DNA from: Cyanophora paradoxa
Taxonomy: Eukaryota; Glaucocystophyceae; Cyanophorales; Cyanophoraceae
Reading direction: 5' to 3'
Assembly (NCBI GenBank): GCA_004431415.1
Contig: QPMI01000402.1
Span: 62,001-126,000 of the forward strand
Length of the DNA: 64,000 nt
Made by a program: the position numbers and the translations under genes. This document shows, piece by piece, positions 40,127 to 48,904 of the stretch. Below the pieces are notes generated by a model. It was not told the origin of the DNA, made no database searches, and worked only from the letters and a program-made list of their open reading frames with translations. The stretch's first letter is position 1. Every line of letters begins with the position of its first letter.

Positions 40127-41674
40127 TTACTCGTCCGTGGGGGCAGGCGCCGGCAGGGCCAGAGGGGCCTTGCCCTTGGCACGAGTCGGCGGGTCGGGGC
40201 AGGCACTGTGGTGGTGCCCAGCTTCGCCGCAGCGACCGCAGACCTCGTTCGCCGCTTCATCCTCATACTCGTCGTTGTATGAGTCGTCGTACGATTCGTC
40301 GTACGCATCAGCTGGGGCACCCGCCCGGTCATTCCGCACCCAAGGGTGGCGGGGGGCGTGGGGGGGGCGCTTCGGGCAAAGGAAAGCCCAGTGAAGGCGC
40401 TTCGAGGCTGGGACACTGGGGTCACCAGCACAGTTCCAGCACTCAGCCGGGGGGTACTGAGGGTACCCGAGCTCAGCCATGCGCTGCATCACAGCAGCCA
40501 GGGCATCTGGCGAGCTAGACTGCACGGCCCAAGAGGACCCATGTGCAGAAACGAGGGACCGGGCCTCGCGCTCAGCTGCAAGAGGGGGGTCACGCCCAGC
40601 CTCAGCAGGAGCCGCGGCTGCAGCTGCAGGCTTCACAGCCTTAATTGGCGTGGCATCCACGTCGCCGGCATACGGCGGAGCCTTGAAGCCGGCCGGCCCC
40701 TTGGAGCGCTTTGCCGAGGGCTCAGTCTCCTGGGACGGCTCCTGCAGCAGGCGCACGGTCCGGCGACCGTGGCGGTCGCACTGCTCCTCGAAAATCCTTT
40801 CGGCGCGCAGGGGCGTGAGATCGGCCCCGAAGCGCGCGAACTCGCCGCGGAGCTCCTGCAGAATGTACGTCATTGTGGTCTCATTCTGCCGAGCGCCGAT
40901 CGCGGCGCGGACTTCGTAGTTATCGTACTGCGGGTCGAGCCCGGTCTGACGGCGCGAGAGCGCGTTCCCGATGACAGTGATCAGGTGCTCAGCGTAGGAT
41001 TTGTCCACCGGGCGCGTGTGGCGCACGTGCGGAGCGATCCAATTCATCCACGTCAGCGGGTCTTCGCCCGTGTACGCAGCGTTGATCGCGGCCTCAGCGA
41101 CGTGGGGCAGGCCCTTCGTCACGCGCGCAATGATGTACTTCGCAACGCCCGGAGCGCGCTGGAAGTTATTGCGGCCCTCAGCGATCTCAGCCTCGAGACG
41201 CGTGATTGCATTCTCGAGCTGCAGGATCTCGGCCTCGGTCTCAGGGAGCCGGGCCTCGATAGGCAAGGCAGTCAGCACGGCCAGCCGCGCGCGCTTGCTG
41301 GCAAGGTATTCTTTAGTCTCTTCCAGCTGGTCACGCATGCGCTGCATCTGGGAGCGCAGCGAGCCCTTGCAGAGCTGCGAGACCATGAAGCCGCCAAGAG
41401 CTTCAACCTTGGTCCAGTTGTCTCCCTCGGGCTCATACGCATACTTATGCGCCTGAGTGGAGACGAAAGTGCTAATCTGCTGGCGCCACTCATCGACTTC
41501 TTCGATGGTAGGGTTCGCAGACAGCGGAGTGATGGAGGGCAAGCCCTTCGCATCAACTGCGGGCGCCGCAGCAGTCATCTGCTGAACGGACACACCACTC
41601 ACAGGCGCGGTCGAGTTGAGTGCGATCATGCGATCACGCTCACTCGCCGGCAGCTCAACTGGAAGCCGCGACAT
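40127..41674 (-). CDS. gag: Gag-like protein with CCHC zinc knuckle, 515 aa
   Basis: A complete frame from ATG at 41,674. After a ~90-residue N-terminus comes a helical region with a clear coiled coil (LRSQMQRMRDQLEETKEYLA, then ILQLENAITRLEAEIAEGRN). A capsid-like helical segment follows (LTWMNWIAPHVRHTRPVDKS). There is a Lys/Ala/Pro linker, a first Cys/His cluster (CWNC...HWAFLC) and near the C-terminus a CX2CX4HX4C knuckle (CGRCGEAGHHHSAC). An acidic Tyr/Asp-rich stretch (DAYDESYDDSYNDEYEDE) precedes the knuckle. Gag proteins assemble virus-like particles and bind the element RNA through the knuckle. It is the only gene between the LTRs. The opposite-strand frame 40,346-41,911 is a shadow. 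Confidence 0.85.
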   Translation of the reverse strand: MSRLPVELPASERDRMIALNSTAPVSGVSVQQMTAAAPAVDAKGLPSITPLSANPTIEEVDEWRQQISTFVSTQAHKYAYEPEGDNWTKVEALGGFMVSQLCKGSLRSQMQRMRDQLEETKEYLASKRARLAVLTALPIEARLPETEAEILQLENAITRLEAEIAEGRNNFQRAPGVAKYIIARVTKGLPHVAEAAINAAYTGEDPLTWMNWIAPHVRHTRPVDKSYAEHLITVIGNALSRRQTGLDPQYDNYEVRAAIGARQNETTMTYILQELRGEFARFGADLTPLRAERIFEEQCDRHGRRTVRLLQEPSQETEPSAKRSKGPAGFKAPPYAGDVDATPIKAVKPAAAAAAPAEAGRDPPLAAEREARSLVSAHGSSWAVQSSSPDALAAVMQRMAELGYPQYPPAECWNCAGDPSVPASKRLHWAFLCPKRPPHAPRHPWVRNDRAGAPADAYDESYDDSYNDEYEDEAANEVCGRCGEAGHHHSACPDPPTRAKGKAPLALPAPAPTDE

Positions 41675-42160
41675 GGCAGGCTCTCACAGCTGCAGTGGCA
41701 AGTACAAGGCAGATCAAATTTGAGCTCGAAGCTCTTTGAGGCCGAGTCGCCGCGTAAAACGCGGGATTTCGACGGCACAGACGACGATATGTTGCTAGCG
41801 CAACACACCGGAGCACAATCCAGGCTCGCAGGCCAGGGATCGGCGATGGCACAAAGTTGCCCTCGAGGGGAACTTCGGCGGCTCGACGCGCACGAGGGCG
41901 GTCGGCTCTAGCGCGGCGCGCGGCCGGCTCTTCAGCACGCAGGGCAAGAGTTCCGGTAAGGAACTCAAGCCAGCCAGTCTCCGGGGTCACCGGAGCGCAG
42001 GCTCTCACTTTTCGGCACCCGGGGTAACCGGTTGCGTACTGTGAGCTGACGGCTGGGAATGTCACTACGATGCTACGGTGCGCGTGCGCGGCGCGCGCGA
42101 AGGCGGGATCGCGAGCGACCCGACCTGACCCTTAAAGATTCAGCTCGTGGCAGTGGCGCC

Positions 42161-42208
42161 TGTCGCGTGCGGGATTAGTAGTAAGGCACGCGGGGAGGCT
42201 CCCGGTCG
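42161..42208 (-). repeat. 48-bp LTR fragment in the leader
   Basis: TGTCGCGTGCGGGATTAGTA and the following bases to CCCGGTCG repeat the outer edge of the LTR and are preceded by the same GGCAGTGGCGCC primer-site sequence. This suggests slippage or jumping during reverse transcription. Confidence 0.75.
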
Positions 42209-42285
42209 GGGGGCAACAAAATGGTTGCGATTCCCGGCAGTGGCGCACAAAGACGCCCAGAGACGACCAAGTCTCATATCGAACC

Positions 42286-42357
42286 ACCCTCTTGGCTCAG
42301 GTGGTAGAGCGTCTGCTCTACGAGCCAGGAACCCGGGTTCGAATCCCGAGGACGGGA
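42286..42357 (+). pseudogene. tRNA-like sequence in LTR-element leader
   Basis: An intact A box (TGGCTCAGGTGGTAGAG) with a perfect GCTC/GAGC D stem and a perfect B box (GGTTCGAATCC, 42,336-42,346) occur at tRNA spacing. The would-be anticodon loop is TCTACGA (TAC, Val-like), but the anticodon stem has two mismatches, position 33 is C and the acceptor ends do not pair, so a functional tRNA is unlikely. It is antisense to the element transcript. Confidence 0.55.
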
Positions 42358-42396
42358 TTTCGAGACGGGGAGAGGTGGGGGGCAACAAAATGGTTG

Positions 42397-42416
42397 CGAT
42401 TCCCGGCAGTGGCGCC
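42397..42416 (-). promoter_or_regulatory. Primer-binding site of LTR element
   Basis: Directly after the 5' LTR (minus strand) the sequence reads GGCGCCACTGCCGGGAATCG. Its complement looks like a tRNA 3' end with T-arm (CGATTCCCGGC) and acceptor strand, so a host tRNA probably primes minus-strand synthesis. The tRNA was not identified. Confidence 0.6.
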
Positions 42417-42868
42417 TGTCGCGTGCGGGATTAGTAGTAAGGCACGCGGGGAGGCTCCCGGTCGAGCGTGGCTCGACGGGGCTCAGTGGATCACGAGGGA
42501 TCGCTGTCGCTTCTGTAGTATTGCAAGTAACACTGTATCCCTAATGAATGAGGTGTACCCGGACAGGCCCGGCGTACCCGTAGTAGCTATAATAAGAGGT
42601 GGCCGAGGCGTACTGACGCCGACGTCGGCCCTAGCAGCGCGTAGGCTGCACTAGCAACTAGCAGCACGATTATTGCAAGTAACACTGTATCCCTAATGAA
42701 TGAGGTGTACCCGGACAGGCCCGGCGTACCCGTAGTAGCTATAATAAGAGGTGGCCGAGGCGTACTGACGCCGACGTCGGCCCTAGCAGCGCGTAGGCTG
42801 CACTAGCAACTAGCAGCACGAAGGCTGCACTATCTAGCTCCGCATGCACGATAATCATGCATGCGACA
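42417..42868 (-). repeat. LTR (5' LTR in element orientation)
   Basis: 452 bp, apparently identical to 36,893-37,344, including the 152-bp internal duplication. Followed by target duplication ATCGC. Confidence 0.92.
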
Positions 42869-42873
42869 ATCGC

Positions 42874-43775
42874 TCCCGGCCGGAAGATCGCGAGGCGATC
42901 GCCGACGCGCTTTAATTTCTTCCTCGATTTAATAATATAGATGCATATGAGACTAGATCTCGTACCGGAATTACGTATACGACGACTCGATCGAGGCGGC
43001 CTCGCCGCCTCGCCTCGAGCTCAGGAGTCAGGTCTCGAGATCGGAGGCTGGCGCTGATGATGATTTATGAGATGCCTTGCATATATATGATGCTGTTCGA
43101 GATCATGAATCCGGGATTCATGATCTGACCATGCATATGCATTCAATGATTCGCGGTGAATATTAATGGTAGTATTTATGGGCCAAATTAAAAGTCCGAT
43201 GCTCACACGTGCACGTTTATTAAATTAATCCAATTAATTTTGGTCACACGATGTTCGCGGGCGGTCCGATGCATATGGTCACACGTGACTCAGTGATGGT
43301 CATTCGAATTCGAGTATGGCACGTCCGATGGTCACACGTGCACGTTTTATCCAATTTAATTTGAGCCCAGCGCGAGCTCAGCGTGCGTCATGAATCATGA
43401 TCAGTCAAGTTTGAGCTCAGCGTGCCGCGTGCGTCAGTCGAGTCATGACCGTCGGACTCATGCCATTATCATGAGACTCATGATCATGACTCATGACTCA
43501 TGAGTCATAAGTCATGACTCATCATGATCACAGCCCATGGCCACGGCCCACGGCCCACGGGGGGCGGCCGTGGCGGCGCCGGCGGGGGCCTCGAGCTCAT
43601 TTTAATTTCTGCCTAAATATTACAACTTATTACTTAGAATAAATTCCTAATTATCACAGTAAGTTCGGTAACTTCTTTTTTTTACCGCGGAAAAGAGGCA
43701 TTCAACGGTTGCTAGTCAGTGTAGTAGTCACACTGAGTTCACTGATCATGAGTCACGGCATTCATGATTGATAAT
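42874..43775. repeat. Palindrome-rich block P, copy 1 (transposon-free)
   Basis: Continues the surface-gene 3' flank after the LTR element. Copies occur at about 48,116-48,904 and 53,155-53,740, with the right-hand 110 bp at 52,456-52,569 and 57,303-57,416. It is rich in TCATGA/GATCATGA/CACACGTG palindromes. At 43,660-43,662 a single TAA is the empty site of the 3.55-kb transposon. No gene seen. Confidence 0.85.
43101..43125. repeat. 25-bp perfect palindrome at duplication junctions
   Basis: GATCATGAATCC and GGATTCATGATC arms with one central G. The copy at about 53,181-53,205 lies at the join between a truncated surface-gene copy and block P, where part of the motif is additionally duplicated. 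Confidence 0.85.
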
Positions 43776-44005
43776 TAAAAAGATCCGGATCCAGTGGCGT
43801 CACTGGCGTGAGAAAGATCCAACAACCTTTCTTTTTTTGAGCACCCTAGGAGGGTGAGAAAGATCCAGGTTCTCTTCTTTTTTTTACGGCCTTCGCGAAG
43901 TCGACGCGAACCTTAACTAGTACTTACTACTTAGTACTTAGTGAGTTGCCGCCGCTTGCCGGCAACTTGCGGGCGAGTTGCCGCCGACTTGCCGGCGCCG
44001 GCGAG
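43776..44005. other. Linker unique to first duplication junction
   Basis: Contains AGAAAGATCCA repeats with T-runs (43,811-43,892) and a GAGTTGCCGCCG/GCCGGCAACTTG repeat cluster (43,961-44,002). Not seen at the other junctions. No gene. Confidence 0.5.
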
Positions 44006-47000
44006 TCTCGGTCCTGCGACCACACGGCCCGTGTCTGATTCTGCCGAAATCTTTGGTTTCCAGCCTGCCTTGATTTCACTCCCTTTCAACTGCACTGCGT
44101 CTCTGTTTTACTCGTCTGGAGGGGCACGCCCGGCGGTCGGCTCAGCCTCTGCCATGTCCATTGCGGGTGCGCTCCAATATCTCTTGCAAAGCTGGTCGCT
44201 CTACGTTAACGCTTCTTGTAGCGCTGTACTGTACACCGAGCCACGTCGCCGTCGCCTGTCCTGGGCTGACGCGCCAGTCGATTCGCACTACATCCATTCC
44301 TTCGTCGACATCCTGGCGCGCGAACGTGCAGGAGTGCATCCCACCCTCGTTCCGGGCCGTCAGCGTTTCCTGCACTGGGCCGGCGCCAGAAACGGGCTCG
44401 GCGACGTACCAGCAGAACAGCACGGCGGGCGCTGTCGCGTCGAACGAGCCGTCGGCGTTCGTGGCGGTGGCAGTGCCGCCGCTGACGGGGGGCGTGGCGT
44501 ACCAGTGCCGGTCGATTCTGCACTATGTTGGCGTTGGGCACGATAGCACTGTCGAGGCCTCTGTCGGGCAGGCCGACCCCACAATCTGTAACGTTCCAGC
44601 TGGTAAACCGTGATCTTGCGCTCTGCAGTGTTCGACTAGTTCTCATTTACATTGATCTCCTTCACGCAGCCCCCTATCGCTGGGTGCTCGGCGACCTGCT
44701 CAGCTTTTCGGTGGCGCCAGCGAGCAACTCGACGGTTTCCATTTCGGACATCACGTGGTCTTTGCGGTCGATTGGCGCAATCGACTCGCCTGTTTACGGA
44801 AATCTTAGCATCGCATGCACGGCGGAAGGCACCTCGATTTCACAAACGCTGCTGGTGACTTCAATAGCGCCTGGCAGCTCGCACGTGAGCGCTTTCAACT
44901 TGACGGACATGCCGGACACGTCCTCGTTCCCCGTTACTTGCATGGCGCGTCTCCCTTATTTCCTGGAGAACGAACGCGAGTTCGAGGCACGCGGACGAGC
45001 TTATTTTTCATGTGCGCGCCTGTTCTGTTTATTTTTCGCAGTCTAGATCTATAGCTTCACAGTGCAGCTTTCTCACGTCTCTGATCTTCTTCGCCGCCAG
45101 TGCCGGACAAGGTTGTGGTGAACAACTCCCTCTCCATGGCGGCTGCGCCCTCGTCGATCTCGTCCATCCTCGTCTCCGGCCTGGCGTGGACCCTCACGCC
45201 CGGCCTCTTCAGCACGCCCTCCTACCCGAACCTCACCGTCGCCTGCACGTGGAACGGCGAGACGCGGACGGCCGTGCTACAGGGCATCCCCGACGTGGCC
45301 ACGTCAGCGCAAGCGATCAACGTCACGGGCTTCACGCCGAGCACGTCGTCGCACCCCGTGAGCTGCAGCGCGACTCTGTACTACTCGACGGGCGGGCCCG
45401 CCACGGGTGCCGCGTCAACCATGTCGACGGCCGGTGCGCGTGCCGCGGGCTGACGCGCTCGTGGAATACGCGCTGACGGCTGCGTGCAGCAATGTACTGC
45501 GTGGCGAGCAACGTCACGATGGCGTGCCCTGGCCTGACGGGCCTGGCCATCAACACGACCCTCATCCCATCGTCGACCTCGTGGCACACGACCTCGTACG
45601 AGTGCATCCCGCCGGCTTTCAAGACCGTCAGCGTGTCCTGCACGGGGCCCAGGGCGGGCTCGGCGACGTACCAGCAGAACAGCACGGCGGGCGCTGTCGC
45701 GTCGAACGAGCCGTCGGCGTTCGTGGGTGTGGCCGTGCCGCCACTGGCAGGGAGCGTGGCGTACCAGTGTCGGTCTACGCTGCACTACGTTGGCACGGAG
45801 TACAACGCAACTAAAGCGATTGTGGAGCAGCAATCGCCGACTACCTGCGTGGTTCCCGCAGGTTAGCGCTCACTTGCTTGCACTAGCGTTCAATTTCACA
45901 GAAATGCTGACGTGCGATGCCGCGCCCTTCCGCACAGCTCGCGCCGGTTGGTGGCCGAGGACGCTCTAGCCTTCTCAATCATTCCGATCTCGACAACGGC
46001 CGTGTCCACATCTTCCATCACGTGGGCGCTCACAAAGCAGGGCGCCATCGACACGCCCGTCTATGGCAAGCTCGAGGTGACCTGCGCAGGGCTCTCCTCC
46101 AACGCGTCAGCCGCTATCCTTTCCATTCCGGCGGCGTCCGCATCTGCTGCGCCCGTCAACGTGACCGGTCTCCCCGAGAGCTGGAAGGCCTACCGCATCT
46201 ACTGCACTGCCGTCCTCGCCTACGGCGAGAACCGGACGGCCTCTGGCATCGCCTCGGCGCTGTCACTGCCCAACGCCACCTTGAAGGACGCATCCAACGG
46301 CCAGGCGCTTCCGACGTACACCGCCACGCCCACGCCCAGCCCCAACGCGAATGCGTCGGCCCCTTCGACAGCCTCCTCCACCATCAGGATCGGCAACCAA
46401 ACCTACGAGGTGTCGGCTGACGGAGCAGCGAGAACGCAATCGTGATCAGCATGCAGGAGCCCGTCGTTCAGATTCCGCAGAACGTGCGGCGCTCCTTGCT
46501 TTGCTCTAATTTGCACATCCGAGCTTTGCCCGCAAATCAGACTGACCCCCGGCCTGGCAGGCGAGCGACGAACTCGTGAGCATCTCTTTGGAAGGACTTG
46601 TGGTGCGATATCGATGCGCTCCGCACGTCTGTCGCTATTGCTGCGCCCAGCTCCACTGACTACAACGTATGGCACGTGACGCAGACCGCGCGGAGCGGAG
46701 AGAACGAGGAGTCCGATGCCGGCGACGTCGAGGTCTACCTGCTGAGCGGGGAGGCGCACTCTCGGACAGCGAGGCGATTATGCTCGACGCCAGGATGCAG
46801 AACAACGAAGTCCAATTCCGTGCGCGAATTCCCGCACGCGCGCAGCCAGTTCAAGTTTGCTGTGCAACGACGACGGGCTCCAGCCTGAAAACTGAAATTT
46901 CGAACGCGGCACGCATGCAGGGGTGCCATCGCTCAGCGAAGGCAAACGAAGGCGGGCACTGTCGCAGTTCGAGGCGGGCCGCGCGTACGACGTGCAGATC

Positions 47001-48110
47001 AAATCCAGCACCGACGCCTTCCCCTCGCTCCGCATCGCCAACGTGCGCAAGTGCCGCCTTAAGCTTGTCATCGCCCCTGGCCGGTTCTGGTCTGAGCAGG
47101 CGGCGTGCGCCTTGACGGCGGCAGGCCCTCTCGTGGAGCGCGGAGGTCGGCGCTGGCGCCGGCTCCAGCTCCAGCGGTGACTCGACCGCGGCCGCCGGCC
47201 CTGGCGATCGCGACTGGGCGCCGGCCGACGCAGACACGAACCCCTTCGCTCGCAGAATCAAGCTGCTTCAGAACTTCGTGCGCTCCGCATTGCACGCTTT
47301 AAGTTTCCGATTTTCCGGGCTCATGGCGACGCTCGTATGTGTAGGTGCTTCGCCCGCTCATGATAAGCCTGGGATTCGGCGGCCTTGTCGCGGTCCTCAT
47401 CGTCATCATCGTCGGAGTCTGCCGCGTCGAGCTGGAGTAGCCCCCCGACACTCCATCCCCCCTCCCGCCATATGTATGGAGCCCCCATCCCCATGCCATG
47501 CATATGGCCACCCACCCACCCACCCGCCCCAGGCCGCGCGCACTGCTCTCCCCGCAGGCCGCGCGCACTGCTCTCATCGCCCCCCCGGCCCCTCCCCCCC
47601 CCCCCCTCCCCCTCCCCGTCCTTCCTCGGCATAGATCTAGAGCTAGTTCTTTCGATATATATATATGACACGTCGCTTACACGATCAAGATCAATCTTGA
47701 TCACGAGATCTAGATGATCCTGTACATTTATCAGATTACGTAATTATATGCAGATGCATCTTATAATATTAATGTACCTTTGCTATAGCTATATATATTT
47801 CAATCGCTGTTTTCTAATGGACTCTGGCATTAATATTGTTCGTATATACTGTAGCTTTGCTATTGCAATCGGCCGGCCCGCCGGCCGGGCCTGCACGTCT
47901 AGATCTGAGGCGGACTCCCACCGGCGCTCGAGCCCCAGGCTTTAGCTTAGGGCTGCGAAAGGGCCGGCGCAGGCCCCCGCCGCCGGAGAGGGTGAGGGTG
48001 AAGGCGAGGGCGCCGGCGACGGGCCGGGCAAGGCGCGGGGCGATGCCGCGCCGCCCGTTCGACGAGCCGGCGCCGCTCGCGGGCGATTAATATTATAATT
48101 ACCGCTCGCG
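44006..48110 (+). pseudogene. Surface gene 3' end, segmental copy 2
   Basis: Begins mid-exon (matching 32,785) and continues through the last exons, the transmembrane exon (stop at 47,438-47,440) and the 3' flank to the point where the LTR element sits in copy 1. It lacks any 5' end, so it is a gene fragment unless fused to new upstream sequence. Relative to copy 1 it has an extra G near 44,486 that keeps the TGGVAYQCRS exon in frame, and an extra C near 46,172; it lacks a C near 45,944, a G near 46,423 and a G near 46,752. Confidence 0.85.
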
Positions 48111-48115
48111 ATCGC
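48111..48115. other. Empty target site of the LTR element
   Basis: A single ATCGC joins sequence matching 36,887 to sequence matching 42,874, confirming the retrotransposon boundaries and its target duplication. Confidence 0.9.
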
Positions 48116-48904
48116 TCCCGGCCGGAAGATCGCGAGGCGATCGCCGACGCGCTTTAATTTCTTCCTCGATTTAATAATATAGATGCATATGAGACTAGAT
48201 CTCGTACCGGAATTACGTATACGACGACTCGATCGAGGCGGCCTCGCCGCCTCGCCTCGAGCTCAGGAGTCAGGTCTCGAGATCGGAGGCTGGCGCTGAT
48301 GATGATTTATGAGATGCCTTGCATATATATGATGCTGTTCGAGATCATGAATCCGGGATTCATGATCTGACCATGCATATGCATTCAATGATTCGCGGTG
48401 AATATTAATGGTAGTATTTATGGGCCAAATTAAAAGTCCGATGCTCACACGTGCACGTTTATTAAATTAATCCAATTAATTTTGGTCACACGATGTTCGC
48501 GGGCGGTCCGATGCATATGGTCACACGTGACTCAGTGATGGTCATTCGAATTCGAGTATGGCACGTCCGATGGTCACACGTGCACGTTTTATCCAATTTA
48601 ATTTGAGCCCAGCGCGAGCTCAGCGTGCGTCATGAATCATGATCAGTCAAGTTTGAGCTCAGCGTGCCGCGTGCGTCAGTCGAGTCATGACCGTCGGACT
48701 CATGCCATTATCATGAGACTCATGATCATGACTCATGACTCATGAGTCATAAGTCATGACTCATCATGATCACAGCCCATGGCCACGGCCCACGGCCCAC
48801 GGGGGGCGGCCGCGGCGGCGCCGGCGGGGGCCTCGAGCTCATTTTAATTTCTGCCTAAATATTACAACTTATTACTTAGAATAAATTCCTAATTATCACA
48901 GTAA
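48116..48904. repeat. Block P, copy 2
   Basis: Nearly identical to 42,874-43,662, ending in TAA (48,902-48,904), which is the left target duplication of the inserted transposon. Confidence 0.85.

Larger units (their letters stand above)
36893..42868 (-). mobile_element. Gag-only LTR retrotransposon (TR-GAG type), complete
   Basis: Two 452-bp direct repeats (36,893-37,344 and 42,417-42,868), beginning TGTCGC and ending GCGACA, flank 5.07 kb of internal DNA. The 5-bp target duplication ATCGC (36,888-36,892 and 42,869-42,873) is perfect, and the copy of the same locus at 48,111-48,115 has a single ATCGC and no element. A purine-rich tract on the minus strand abuts the repeat at 37,345 and a tRNA-like primer site abuts the repeat at 42,416, so the element reads right to left, in agreement with the gag gene. 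No reverse transcriptase, RNase H, protease or integrase was found, so it must rely on enzymes from another element. The LTRs appear identical by eye, suggesting recent insertion. Confidence 0.92.

Noticed and set aside
40346-41911. 521-codon plus-strand frame opposite gag
   Set aside because: The minus-strand frame carries a coiled coil and a proper CCHC knuckle and agrees with LTR, primer-site and purine-tract orientation.
42286-42357. Functional tRNA-Val(TAC)
   Set aside because: Anticodon stem has two mismatches, position 33 is C and acceptor ends do not pair; only the internal promoter boxes are intact.
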